This document shows, piece after piece, positions 35,839-47,760 of a stretch of DNA of 64,000 bases. Every line of letters starts with the position of its first letter. Position 1 is the first letter of the stretch. Below the pieces are notes generated by a model, which made no database searches, was not told the DNA's origin, and was given only the letters and a program-made list of their open reading frames with translations. Position numbers and translations under genes: made by a program. The stretch is from Fasciolopsis buskii (lineage: Eukaryota; Platyhelminthes; Trematoda; Plagiorchiida; Fasciolidae), in NCBI GenBank assembly GCA_008360955.1, contig LUCM01009096.1, positions 381,363 through 445,362 on the forward strand, given 5' to 3'.

Positions 35839-38800
35839 GCATATTTCTCGAAATTCGAGAGTCATGTGCAGGGCAAGATCAAATTTACACAAAGATGGCG
35901 CAGTGGAAATCGTTAAACAAAAATTTAATTGCGAAGATCTAGTGTCTGTGCTTTCGTGAAAATAATCTGCAATAAGATGGGCTAATCAAGAGTTTTTGGG
36001 CTTTGAGTCAGAGCTAGATAATCCATCGCCGAAAATTTCTGGGGCTGACTGTGAGTCTTATACTGCGAGTCAATCCATATTTAAACGCATCTATGGTGCG
36101 CATCGCCAGCGCATAATTTGGCTGGGAAGAAATGGTGGGTGTTGTCAAGTGGCCGGGTTCATCAAAAATCAGGGGGGTAAAATGGTAAAGATGAAGATAA
36201 ATATGGATATAATAACAGGATGGACAAGAGTAAAATCACACTGGATATCATATGAAGTGGATGGAAAACGGTGATCAACGGCATTCAATAATCAAAATAA
36301 TGCTTAAAATGAAACAGCAGGAAACCTTCAAGGTTGCAACAAACAATTTAAGGGATGAAAATATATGAAAAATTGTGGACAGAGACAATGGAACTTACGA
36401 AACTGGTCATTGGACTTATGCGGCTGGAAGCGGATTGTGATGTGTTGCGGGAAAAATTTCCATGTAGGATTTACAATCAATCCTTAAATACGCTTGCCAC
36501 TGATGGTCTATGTTGTCGTTGTTTGATTTTTGAGATTATGATGTTCTGTGTCGGTACCGGTTTGGAGGTTGGGGGGTTGTGCTGTATTTCAGTAGTGATA
36601 GTAACTGTTTGGACAATCTTGATGGTCCATCTGAGATGACGCACCCGGGGAGGTCATTAGCATGGCTTGGATTGTCTCAAGGTCGAGCGGCCAGGTAAAT
36701 GAGGGTCAGATCAGAATATCAGCTTCCTAACGGGGATAGGCAACCAGCGCAAAGGATGGGATGAAGCTTTCGGCGAGAGTTGCGTTGCATCTGTGGCCGT
36801 TGGCGAGCCTGGGGAAAAGCCGGAGAGAGAGGGCAGTCTGGAATTTGTTCCAGCTGATGTTAAGGTGAGTATACAAAAATGAGAACAGTGATAACAGTCA
36901 GTTTCTCACGAAGATTACAGGGACCAGACAACTGTCATGAAACACACAGGAGCTAGGTTCCGCTGACGGGACGTGTGCGGCAAACATCCGCTGTTTTCAC
37001 CCTATGGAGCATATGGCTCAGTCAGTATTGTGCTTTATGGTCCTTATTTGAAACGCGCTCCTGTTCATCTTCCGACATATTTGCAGATGCAGATTACAAT
37101 TGTCTGATAGGATGGCCACCGCAGTGGTTGGGGAATAAAGTCAATATTTTTTCTGTTTGTGGAACTCTTCTGGTCTACGCGCCCGGTGCACATGCTACAG
37201 GGATTCAATTATAACTGATCATGTGATCTACCGCCCACATTTACTATTTCCAATTGCCAAGAAAGGACACAACTGAATGGGTGGCGGATGGCAGTGTAGG
37301 CTAGTTGCTGTGGCAGGGTTTGTCACGAGAAGTTATAGAAAGAAGAGAACAAAGTAGCATAAGAATATTGGGATTAGTAATTTGTGTTTTAACGGGACGA
37401 CAGAAACGTGTGCCACAGCAGTTTCAGTAAGCTTGCATAAATAATTAAGAAAGAAGAACGACGGCAGTTGTTATAGACGCCAGCCTACGTACCAGGTGTG
37501 CGGTTGGGGAAACAAGGGCATGCTGAAAATAGAGGGTGGGTGGTTAAGCATAAGTGGATAGTCGGATGAGCTACTTCCCCAGACCGTCCAACAAAGTTTG
37601 CGTTGGTTGCTGGGATGAACCTGATCCAGCAGAGACATTCTTTTTTTCTAACAGAGGACTGGTTTAGCCAATATAGGCACTTTCCATAGTTCCTCCGCTT
37701 GACCCTAATTTTCCGCGTTATATGATTTCTTCGCAACTGCTGGGGGTGGTGTTTTCCCCACGTTCGGGGATGCTGAAGCAAACCTGTTGCAGTCATTTGG
37801 GTTTTTGCACGGACTAAAGAAACAAAGGTGGCGACACGCAAGGACACGGAGGATGGTGGTTTATGCCGTAAAACACAGACGTGTACGTATGGCTCCGTCA
37901 TCGCCAACGCCGTGTCTTGCTTTCATTAACGAGTGCTGCTTGAAACTCAATAATGCGTACTTGTGTTTTGCATAAGCAAAAGAGATCGTCTGTGCTACGT
38001 GGACAGACTTTCCTCTTTCATAAATGAAACTAGGCTGGGTAATTAAGGGAAAGGAGTCCACCTGGTTCGCGTTAGCAGGCTACTGGGGAGCAAGATGAGC
38101 AGGTGGGAAGAGTAAGAGTAACCTGGAATATGTTCTCTGATGAAATGTCTACGAAGAGTGATACTAGTTCCGGCAATCCCCTTCATAAAGACAGGATCCA
38201 TCATGTTGGCAGAGTAAATCAGGGTCAGAGAAATCTTTGGGAAAAGGAATCTCAGGTGAAAAGACCAATATGAGGAGGGTTAATCGCGGATATAGCCGTC
38301 GTAGAATCTGGCATCCTTCTGCTATCACAGTCTTTAACTTTATTTAGTGTTGTTGGCCGAGATCTAGGTTTTGGAGAGTCTACTGTAGTAAGTGTTACAA
38401 TCCTAACCAAACTTCTTACGTCCGAGTCTCCGAGAGATAAGGGTCGCATATGCGAATAATCGTCTGAACAGCCAGTAGTTTCCAGACTTTGTTTTTGAAG
38501 GCAATGTTGGACTGTTGGGGCAATGAATTTTGCAAGGAACAATATTTCACAAAATAAGGGTCCGACATAGGGTCGGCTAATAACAAAGAGCTTATGTGTT
38601 AGGGTGACCGAGGTAGTACCGAGAAGTAAGGGAGTGAATGGGAAAGTGGGGAGGACATATCCATGGTATTTGCACGTCTGCCGTTTGGGAAGCGTTGGGC
38701 CTGGTGGTTGGCCTGGGGTAGGTCCCCCCCTAAAATGGTTAGGAATATTCCATTTACCCAGCGACCAGCGACGGTTAACCTTACGTGTTGTCCGTATTAC

Positions 38801-38869
38801 GCTAGTATATTAGGTTCTCTTGGGCCCTCAGATGGAGTGTTATGGAAAGCAGGGGGTTGGGATGTGTAA

Positions 38870-39240
38870 TTAGGAATCGATGGCTGACTCAAATGCATCC
38901 TCTTTTGAGATAGGGGAATTGGTCAACTGAAGGACCTGGACGACACTTTGGTAAGTATTTAAGGCAGCCTTAAAACTGGATTGGTTTTGTATGCACCGAA
39001 TGCTAATGGGAAGTTTGTTCTAAAGTTTGGCATAAACAACAAGAAAGAATTGCGACCTTGATGATTATTTGGCGATTTCTGTACGGATGGTTAGGGACTT
39101 ATGACGGTGAGGGTAGGGGCTGACAGAGAAGAATATAGGTAGGTCGTTGGAGAAGGAGCGCCTATTCACCATGTTATGCAGAAAAGCCAGGTTAATTTTC
39201 AGTTGCCGTAACCAAAGTGGCTCACGTTTGAGGGCTAGAC
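38870..39240 (-). pseudogene. CR1-like reverse transcriptase C-terminus with nonsense codons
   Basis: The frame reads LKREPLWLRQLKINLAFL near its start and later FFLVVYAKL, a stop, NKLPISIR. This is the hallmark LINE C-terminal block FF..Y.KLWN.LP, with the Trp codon changed to TAG. A second stop lies upstream, after EIAK. The 214-codon frame at 43283-42639 carries the same blocks intact (EPLWL and FFTVAYSKLWNELP), which confirms the relationship. Confidence 0.75.
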
Positions 39241-40147
39241 AGCATAGAAGAATATAATAATAATAATAATAACAATGATAATAACAATAATAATAATAAT
39301 AATAATAATAATGTATATTTCTCGATTTGCGAGAGGCATGCGCTAGTCAAGATCAAATTTTTAAAGGGATGATGTACAGGAAATGTTAATGACAGAAGTC
39401 AAATGGTACAAGCGGGTGGGAGCAATATTGAGTTATTGCAGAAGCTCACTGGAAGGTGAAATGAGATGCTGCAAAGTGATAGGGGAAGTGCAAGTATGCC
39501 AGTGAAAAGCAAAAAATGTAGGGAACTCATTTTTTAGACCGAAACATAGTTTTCTGGGACTATTTGCAAGTAGCGGACTACGAGTCATTTCGTGTTTAAG
39601 TGCACTAAATGTGTTCATTGCTGGTGCACAACATGAACGGGGCCCGACGGTGGATATTGATATATGTCTAGAGACACCAAACGTCGGGGGCGTACTGGAC
39701 AGAAACGTGAAGCTGAAGAGACGAATAGCAGTGATAACGTTGTAATTGGATGGAAGTGGTGAAAACCAGGCGGAACGTCAGGCAAATTGGATGAGACACG
39801 TAGTTGAAAACGAGTGGCCAAAAAATGCCAAGAGGGGAAAAATATTGTCTAAAACTATCTGGAGGAAATTTGCTAAGCTTCGGATATGAAACTAGAAGGA
39901 TAGCGATTATATTTACATACGGATGGCGGTAAGCTTTGCCGAGAGGAGCGTCAGATAAGAAAAATCATGTGTTTGAACATTCCTTAAATTCACTAGCCAA
40001 GAATGTCTTCTATGCTGTCATTTACGTTGTCGCATCCTTTGATCTTAGTCAGCAGTACGGGTGGGGAACATGAGGTGCGCAAGCCGTTCTGGAGACAGCA
40101 ACAATCGCGGTTTTGCTCGATCGCAAAAATGCGATTTGAGATATTCC
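39076..40147. repeat. Left copy of an exact 1,072 bp duplication abutting the N gap
   Basis: This block recurs at 40879-41950, offset by 1,803 bp. Every part I compared, including the interrupted AAT microsatellite and two antisense frames, is identical. It spans the start of the truncated LINE C-terminus, the next element's tail and part of its 3' UTR. Confidence 0.9.
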
Positions 40148-40878
40148 NNNNNNNNNNNNNNNNNNNNNNNNNNNNNNNNNNNNNNNNNNNNNNNNNNNNN
40201 NNNNNNNNNNNNNNNNNNNNNNNNNNNNNNNNNNNNNNNNNNNNNNNNNNNNNNNNNNNNNNNNNNNNNNNNNNNNNNNNNNNNNNNNNNNNNNNNNNNN
40301 NNNNNNNNNNNNNNNNNNNNNNNNNNNNNNNNNNNNNNNNNNNNNNNNNNNNNNNNNNNNNNNNNNNNNNNNNNNNNNNNNNNNNNNNNNNNNNNNNNNN
40401 NNNNNNNNNNNNNNNNNNNNNNNNNNNNNNNNNNNNNNNNNNNNNNNNNNNNNNNNNNNNNNNNNNNNNNNNNNNNNNNNNNNNNNNNNNNNNNNNNNNN
40501 NNNNNNNNNNNNNNNNNNNNNNNNNNNNNNNNNNNNNNNNNNNNNNNNNNNNNNNNNNNNNNNNNNNNNNNNNNNNNNNNNNNNNNNNNNNNNNNNNNNN
40601 NNNNNNNNNNNNNNNNNNNNNNNNNNNNNNNNNNNNNNNNNNNNNNNNNNNNNNNNNNNNNNNNNNNNNNNNNNNNNNNNNNNNNNNNNNNNNNNNNNNN
40701 NNNNNNNNNNNNNNNNNNNNNNNNNNNNNNNNNNNNNNNNNNNNNNNNNNNNNNNNNNNNNNNNNNNNNNNNNNNNNNNNNNNNNNNNNNNNNNNNNNNN
40801 NNNNNNNNNNNNNNNNNNNNNNNNNNNNNNNNNNNNNNNNNNNNNNNNNNNNNNNNNNNNNNNNNNNNNNNNNNNNNN
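40148..40878. other. Assembly gap (731 N)
   Basis: A run of 731 unknown bases. The sequence ending at 40147 reappears ending at 41950, and the sequence starting at 40879 first appears at 39076. The two contigs therefore overlap, and the gap is probably not real missing DNA. Confidence 0.98.
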
Positions 40879-41950
40879 TTTCTGTACGGATGGTTAGGGA
40901 CTTATGACGGTGAGGGTAGGGGCTGACAGAGAAGAATATAGGTAGGTCGTTGGAGAAGGAGCGCCTATTCACCATGTTATGCAGAAAAGCCAGGTTAATT
41001 TTCAGTTGCCGTAACCAAAGTGGCTCACGTTTGAGGGCTAGACAGCATAGAAGAATATAATAATAATAATAATAACAATGATAATAACAATAATAATAAT
41101 AATAATAATAATAATGTATATTTCTCGATTTGCGAGAGGCATGCGCTAGTCAAGATCAAATTTTTAAAGGGATGATGTACAGGAAATGTTAATGACAGAA
41201 GTCAAATGGTACAAGCGGGTGGGAGCAATATTGAGTTATTGCAGAAGCTCACTGGAAGGTGAAATGAGATGCTGCAAAGTGATAGGGGAAGTGCAAGTAT
41301 GCCAGTGAAAAGCAAAAAATGTAGGGAACTCATTTTTTAGACCGAAACATAGTTTTCTGGGACTATTTGCAAGTAGCGGACTACGAGTCATTTCGTGTTT
41401 AAGTGCACTAAATGTGTTCATTGCTGGTGCACAACATGAACGGGGCCCGACGGTGGATATTGATATATGTCTAGAGACACCAAACGTCGGGGGCGTACTG
41501 GACAGAAACGTGAAGCTGAAGAGACGAATAGCAGTGATAACGTTGTAATTGGATGGAAGTGGTGAAAACCAGGCGGAACGTCAGGCAAATTGGATGAGAC
41601 ACGTAGTTGAAAACGAGTGGCCAAAAAATGCCAAGAGGGGAAAAATATTGTCTAAAACTATCTGGAGGAAATTTGCTAAGCTTCGGATATGAAACTAGAA
41701 GGATAGCGATTATATTTACATACGGATGGCGGTAAGCTTTGCCGAGAGGAGCGTCAGATAAGAAAAATCATGTGTTTGAACATTCCTTAAATTCACTAGC
41801 CAAGAATGTCTTCTATGCTGTCATTTACGTTGTCGCATCCTTTGATCTTAGTCAGCAGTACGGGTGGGGAACATGAGGTGCGCAAGCCGTTCTGGAGACA
41901 GCAACAATCGCGGTTTTGCTCGATCGCAAAAATGCGATTTGAGATATTCC
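40879..41950. repeat. Right copy of the exact 1,072 bp duplication abutting the N gap
   Basis: Matches 39076-40147 and then continues into unique DNA at 41951. It contains the truncated LINE C-terminus (to 41043), the AAT tail and the first part of the 3' UTR of the larger LINE. Confidence 0.9.
41057..41116. repeat. AAT-type microsatellite, 3' tail of the larger LINE
   Basis: Runs of AAT with AAC and GAT interruptions, identical to 39254-39313 because of the gap duplication. It lies exactly where the LINE 3' UTR stops. Confidence 0.75.
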
Positions 41951-42638
41951 GTGCGATAACCCGCGTAGTTACCGTTGAACGGGCCAGAACTCGAGCGTCA
42001 TTTCTAGCTAACAGGTTCCTAACAGGAATGATAGGGTAGCAGATTCGGAATCGCCAGTATGAGGACGGAAGCGTTAGCAGCGCGTCTGCTGCGGATGCGA
42101 GATCTGAAATGCAAGAGAAAAGTAGTGTGGCTTGGGTGCCGGCTTGGGGTTATGGTGATTATTGGATCGCGCCAAAATACCTGCAACATAGTGAATCTAT
42201 TCCGTTGAATGTGGTAACTAGAATGAGCTACGGAAGCAGTTATAGGCGTAGTTGAATGTTAGGGGCCACCAAGAACGACCTATTCAGCTCTGCCAAGTCA
42301 GTGAAGAGGATAAGATGGCAAGAAGAGCGAGAGATACACAGGATGGTATTTAAAATCACAGGATGTGATAAGAGCATAGATCCAACATAAGTACGCTGGC
42401 ATTTTCGTTCGCCCACATTGGGAGAATTTCGAGAGTTAGTTGCTCAAGCTATTAGTGGAGAGGGTACATCACTACAAGGGAGGTCAAAAAGTACATTAGT
42501 GGGGACGTGTGATAAAGTGAAGTTAGAGGTGAAGCCGAATCCCTGATGATGATTTCAGCAAAGAATCGGTCACGAACTAGAATTGTAACCCATGTTCGTG
42601 GGCCTCGTCTAGTCCAATGTAAGCTCGTGTCAGGTTAA

Positions 42639-43283
42639 TTAAGAACTGGACATCCACAACTTTGCCAGCTGGGCTTTGAACTGGGCTAAATTTGGGCACG
42701 ACCGCAAGGAACTAGGGAGTTCGTTCCACAGTTTCGAGTAAGCAACTGTGAAGAAATTAGCCCTGATCGATAGTCGAGTCAGGGGTATTCTTAACGAGTA
42801 GTATCTACTACGAAGTGGATAAGGGGGACTGCCAACGTCGCGTGTGACGTTTGTAGTAGAGTGGACATTATTATGGCAAAGATTAAAGAGGAATGTAAGG
42901 TTTAATTTAACTCGGCAAAGCCACAATGGTTCAGGTCCAAGCAGCTCGCATCTGGCCCTGTATTTTGAGCTAGATGAAGGATCTAGGAGATTTCTAGTGA
43001 ATGCACGCTGCAAATTCTTGATTGCAATTCGATCGTTTTTACACATATGCGTGAGGATAATCGGGCAATACCCGATGTGGGGCCTAGCATGGCACTTGAA
43101 GGTGATAATTCTGCAGTCTTGAGTGCGAAATGCCCTTAAGATCATTGTGGCGGTTCTCTTAACTGCAGCGGTCTGATGTTGGGCCTCCTCGTGGAAGTTG
43201 AAAGAGCAGGAGTATTGTAAACCTAAGTCCTTAACTGTGTGTAATACAAGGATTGGCACGCTGTTTATAGGGAGGGCGCCCAA
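42639..43283 (-). pseudogene. CR1-like reverse transcriptase C-terminal domain
   Basis: A 214-codon open frame lies downstream of the RT palm. It shows VKDLGLQYSCSFNFHEE near the N-terminus (the family's VRDLG....L.F..H block). RPHIGYC then stands in place of the usual RP.LEY. IKNLQRAFTR comes next, and finally EPLWL and FFTVAYSKLWNELPSSLR. It is open only because the damage falls elsewhere; it is not a separate gene. Confidence 0.8.
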
Positions 43284-43299
43284 CGGGACATGTCGTTTA

Positions 43300-44526
43300 T
43301 GTTATTGAAGAACATTTTTCAGCAGAGAACTTCATAAGCCACTTGGAACATCAGTTATCAAGAGACTCTAGGTCTTCATTGATAAATGCAAGAGTGGAGC
43401 TAAATGAAGCAGCCGCAAAAGAGTGGACTATATTAATGTCACCGGCGAACGGAAACGGTGCACCATGACGAATAACTCCAAATGTATGAATAGTGTATAG
43501 CAGGAAAAGGAGAGGACCTAGGATACTCTCCTGAATGACCCTACTGGTAATAGCAGAGGGCTGGGAAAAACAACCGTTATTATTGACTGCCTGAAAGCGA
43601 TCGGAAAGGTAGGATGATAGCCAAGATAAGAGGGGATTTCTTATTCCCTAAGTACTAATTTTGGCCAGAAGTCGGGAGTGGGAAATGCAGTCAAACGCTT
43701 TTGACATGTCTAAAAAGATTATGAGCATCGACTGGTGAGGATCAGCACTTTGGGTAACCAAGTTTAAGAAGTCAAACTGACAGGTGAGGCAGGATCGGCC
43801 CCTCAGGAAGCCGTGTTCGGATGGGTTGATAAGGTTGTGAGTGGTAAGGAAGTTAACCAGTTGTTCTTTAACAACCTTTTCCATAAGCCTGGATAGAACT
43901 GGAGTGTGGTTAATGGGGCGAAAGTTTTCAGGTTCATGTATGGAGCCATTTTTGTGATGTAGAACAATAATGGATGTTTTCCATTGTGACGGAAAAGTAG
44001 CGCCGGACATGGAGAGCGAGGACAGATTTAGAAGGAGCAGTGGAAGATGTGGACCAGCGGTGCGAAATAGGACTGGTGCGATGCCATCATGGCCAGGCCT
44101 GTGGGGTGGCCTGGCATATTTCATCACATTAGTGATGCCAGCAACATCGAACGAGATGGAGGATAATCTAACCGAAGTTAACATGAGGTGGATTTCAGAG
44201 TGTGTCCGGTTGTCATTATTGCGACTAGAAGAGAAACATTCATTGAATGCTTCCGTGATGTCTACAGGGGACTCAATGCGTAAGCTATTAAATATGATGA
44301 AGTTCGGAATAGTTGAGGATTTGGGCCGCGGGCGAGCTTCGAAAATGTGGGAAGTCTTCCGAACTGGGTTAGGCGGCCCAAGAAATCGCATTTCCTGCCT
44401 TTTTAACCTTAGTTCGGACTCCATAAGAAATTCTTGTTGCAAGCGGTTGACTTGTACTAAAAGCGGAAAGTCTCTCGTTTGGCTGAAGATTTGTGAGTCT
44501 TCAAAAGTTTCGTCTGGAGCCGACAA
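43300..44526 (-). pseudogene. CR1-like reverse transcriptase domain, catalytic Asp lost
   Basis: The 292-codon frame 44526-43648 carries the linker, RPGHDGIAP, RPINHTPVLSRLMEKVV, GFLRGRSCLTCQF and LDMSKAFDCISHSRLL. The first catalytic Asp is present. A frameshift follows near 43650. The next block reads RVIQESILGPLLFLL, and the palm box at 43449-43438 reads FAGD instead of FADD. Stops follow within 100 bp. Polymerase activity would be abolished by the Asp-to-Gly change alone. Confidence 0.85.
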
Positions 44527-45430
44527 ACTCTTTTAGGCTTCTTGGGTTTATGTTGAGTGGTCGGAGTGGACAGACTAATAATAGTGAAAAGAAGTTTTGC
44601 GCAAAGGTCGTCCGCCGCTCTCTGCCGATCAGGTGATAAATAGAAGCTAGACCAATCAAGGGTTTGCACAGCGTCAGGGATTTTGTCCCAACGAGTCGAC
44701 ATATAGGAAGAGGCAGAAAAGTGGGTACACATAGGCGAAAAGGTTTTGGTAAGGAGAGGAAAACTACACGTGACCATTTTGTCGTCACTCCCAGGGAAAG
44801 GTTTTAGCACTGCAACCTTAACATTAGGAGTGCTATGCGCAAAAACTAGGTCTAAGATGTGATGAAACCTTGTGGGCGCATTCACAAGCAGCATTCACAT
44901 GCTGAGTCCATCCTTCAGCGTGCGTTTCAGAAACAAAGTTGAGTAGGGTAGGTGGAGCCGATAAAGAGGACCAACAAATTTTAGGGGCGTTGAAGTCACC
45001 TACAATTATCCTATGGCTGGGGGAAACCAGAAGGGTAAATGAAAGCTTGGGTTAGAGGAGAAATATCAGAACTATTCGAGTTTGGTGGTCGGTAAACATA
45101 TCTTATGTGGATTGGGAGCTCGGGTAAATGTACCAGAAGACAAATGGTGTCAGGGATGGAATCAAGAAGTGGGTGATGGAGAACGAAATCTTTGTGTGGC
45201 TGCTTCACGTGGGCTAGGCAACCACCTCCTCTACGATTTGATCTATTGATTTGGAAGGACGTATAACCCGCCAGTGAAAAAGACGGAGCGGAGCTGTGGT
45301 CTGTTAGCCAAATTTCTGTTACCAAAATAATATCGTAAGAGTTTTTAGCTGCTAACTGTCTCAGCTCTGTTACTTCATGATTCAGTGATCGGGAGTTAAG
45401 GAGGAATAGGGAAAATTCGCTGTAACGTTT
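44527..45430 (-). pseudogene. CR1-like endonuclease domain, three or more frameshifts
   Basis: The first block begins near 45420 with LLNSRSLNHEVTELRQL and YDIILVTEIWLTD, the metal-binding TETWL motif. The frame 45325-45011 continues through RRGGGCL and VYRPP. After a shift near 45020 comes IIVGDFNAPKICW, and after a second shift near 44890 ILDLVFAH and PGSDDKMV, where SDH would be expected. GDFN is intact but the late His is lost. The neighbouring frame 44894-44457 adds the linker. Confidence 0.8.
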
Positions 45431-45499
45431 AAGCCCACGTGATATCCAAGAGGTGGTTTCGGTGGGGGTGAAATGATCAAGGGATACATTGGAGGTTCG

Positions 45500-47726
45500 G
45501 ATAGTGCATAGTTGTGATAAGGGAGTAAGTTTAGTAGATTCAGGTGTACTGGCCGGCGAGGGACCGTCTTTGTTAATCTATTTGTGGGCTGCAGACCAAG
45601 GTGATAGGAGAAACTTGGGAGTTGACGAGCCGGTTGTCAGAGGATGCCAGTGTGTGGATGTGGTATCAGTGGGGGTGGGACTGTGTCAGGTGGCCAAATT
45701 GTTACCTTGTCACGGCGGGACTGGCAATCTATGGGGCTAGTGTGGAGGGGGATTTGGAAAATGCCAGAGAAAAAGCCAGTTAGCAGGTATGCGCATGAAT
45801 TTTTGGGGATATGCATTACTTTTGGAATTCGCGGGAGTCAGGAGAGAAGTGCTTTTCAGCTGAGGCAATTGGGGTAAGCGCTGGACAAGAGTGGGTTGGT
45901 AAAGGGGTCTCATTTTAGGTTTTTGGCTCAATGGGCGTAATACAATTATCTAAAGTTTGGTAGGTAGACTGGGAGAATCCAGGGGTAAAGCGTGCAAAAT
46001 TATGAGGATACTGGTAGTTGGGGTGAGGATTTGGGCGTGTAGTAGTAGGAAAGGGGCACTGGAGCGATGGAAATGCATCTAAATAGGGTAGACTGGTAAG
46101 TGGATGGAAGTGGGGAGGATAAGCGGCAATCCCTAAATACGGAGGGGCATCAGCATTATGCTGGAATGTAGCAAATGCGTCACCGAAGGATGGTAGAGGA
46201 ATGAATACAGTGGGCCAATAAACTCGTGATTGTAGGCGGCGGTTAGCAGAACGCCGTGAGTTTGCCGAGATGGCTTGCTGGAGTAGAGTGTGCCTAGAGT
46301 GCCAGACAGTCAAGGTGTATAGACAGTTTGGCCTAATAGATTAACAGGATGGCTAATGAAGTGCGGGGTTTTATGGTTAGTTGAATAGGTCACTGGTATG
46401 CGCCCCTTCCGTGGAATTCAACTGATTTTGACTGGGGGCCATGTTGTTGTTTGACGGAAGGGCGAGGAAATGCTAGAGCGCGTATCTGGGCTGGGGTACA
46501 TGCCAAGTGGTCGATATTAGCTCGAGAAAACTTCGGTGAGACGGCAGTCACCTGCGTGCTTACACCGTCAGCGCTTTTATCTTGGGGTACCAGATTTGGT
46601 AAATTAAGATCAGCACGTTTGCGGGGTGGTTGGAAGGGCGGAGGGGACTGAGTTTCATCTAAACCAACCGGTATTGGTTACGACCAAAGGAAATGCTGTC
46701 GATAAATCGGCAGTTTCGCAGCAGGTATACGCAAAGGTGGGATGCCACTGCCATTATTAGAATTATTCTCAGACAGACTAGTAATAGATTTGTGGGCTGA
46801 AGTGACTGGACAGGAAATTCAGCGGCGTAAGTAGGGAAGAGGTCGGTTATGCAAATTGCTTGAAGGTGTAGTTTTCGATGGGTTTTGTATTTTGGTCCCG
46901 GTAGTGGTAGCCGGGCACGGGATAGCCGGAGATGTGGGGCGATGGAGACTGTCACAGGGAGAACGCAGGTTAGTTGAAACCCCGGCAGTAGGCTCGAAAT
47001 TTGGCCCATTGGGAGTAACCTTAACTGGCAGTGCACTTGTCATAAGGAAAACGCCCGATGCAACCGAAGTCCTGCGAACTTGAGAAATTGCGGTAAACTT
47101 TAGTGATCGCAATATATCTCTCTGGAACGGAGTTTTATCCGTAAAGATCTTGATATTTTTATAAGGCGTATAGTTGGCAATGTTCGCCTTGTTTGCTATG
47201 AACTCCTTAGCAGAAAGTTCATCACGAAATTGGAATAAGATTGGACAGTTGTTCTTGAGGGATTTTTTCCGGAGTCTAGAACACAGACAGGAGTGGTGAG
47301 TCATGCTACAGGCGTTGAGAATGGTGGATTGGACCAGTGGCAGTGGGAGGCGGTCGGGTAAATAAAAGACAACGGCATTCTTTGCTTTCGCAATGCGTTT
47401 GTGAGCTTCCTTAGTTACGGAGTCAAAAAGCGTCCTGTGGCAGCCAGATTGCCGGCATTGTTGTCATTGGAAGAGTCAATTTGGCGGTCTAATGGGGACA
47501 ATTTCAATGACCGGTCCTCAATCTGTTGTACTTTGATTTCTAAATCCCTCAGTCCTTTCGAGACAACAAGAGTTTTTGGACCAGAATTACTAAATGTTTC
47601 AATACATGGGTATGAGCATGTTTTAGTGGGAATCAGGGGTTTTATGGGTTTCTTATAATTACGGTGCGGCGCTGACGTCGCTTTGGTTCGGCTGGTGAAG
47701 GCATCGTACCGGCAGTAGAAAGGCAA
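45500..47726 (-). pseudogene. LINE ORF1-like region (coiled coil, nucleic-acid-binding-like fold, Pro-rich tail)
   Basis: The start (47726-47415) has a short coiled coil, GLRDLEIKVQQIEDRSLKL. The next frame (47304-46819) contains LFQFRDELSAKEFI and KIFTDKTPFQRD. It corresponds to VFFQFLSSAAAEQFL and KITPDKTLIQRK in the plus-strand copy at 55.9 kb. A later frame (46313-45915) is rich in Pro, Phe, His and Tyr. Such ORF1 proteins normally coat LINE RNA. Several frame changes make it non-functional. Confidence 0.6.
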
Positions 47727-47760
47727 GGATGTCTGAAATGGCTATGAGAGGCTATAAACG

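Larger units (their letters stand above)
35784..39240 (-). mobile_element. CR1-like LINE, 3' part only (C-terminus, long 3' UTR and (ATT)n tail)
   Basis: On the minus strand this starts abruptly at 39240 inside a reverse-transcriptase C-terminus, reaches the stop at 38872-38870, and runs through about 3 kb of non-coding DNA to an AAT-rich tract at 35784-35838. The bases beside the tract resemble those beside the tail of the larger element at 41118. About 500-900 bp further in, the two 3' UTRs also align loosely (for example 36480-36540 with 39980-40040). They are therefore diverged members of one family. A 140-codon minus-strand frame (37907-37485) inside the UTR has no recognisable domain and may come from a separate insertion. 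Confidence 0.6.
41057..47760 (-). mobile_element. CR1/Jockey-like LINE, near full length but dead
   Basis: Minus strand, 5' to 3': ORF1-like region (47726 to about 45500), endonuclease (about 45430-44540), reverse transcriptase (44526 to about 43300), C-terminal domain (43283-42639), 3' UTR and an AAT-type tail at 41057-41116. The reading frame is broken by several frameshifts and stops, and the catalytic FADD reads FAGD. The tail is followed directly by the interior of another LINE, so this element was inserted into it or the other copy was truncated there. The 5' limit is approximate. Confidence 0.8.

Noticed and set aside
37485..37907. 140-codon minus-strand frame as a host gene
   Set aside because: No domain, no splice flanks, and it lies within the presumed 3' UTR or insertion of a CR1-like element; kept only as part of a finding.
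39254..39313. CRISPR-like or independent tandem array
   Set aside because: It is an AAT microsatellite with no spacers, placed at a LINE 3' end and duplicated by the assembly artefact.
40003..40975. Three open frames of about 280-310 codons on both strands
   Set aside because: They exist only because the N gap is read as unknown residues; the real parts are short LINE 3' UTR and shadow frames.
43970..44536. 188-codon plus-strand frame
   Set aside because: It is the antisense shadow of the reverse-transcriptase frame at 44526-43648, which carries the RT motifs.
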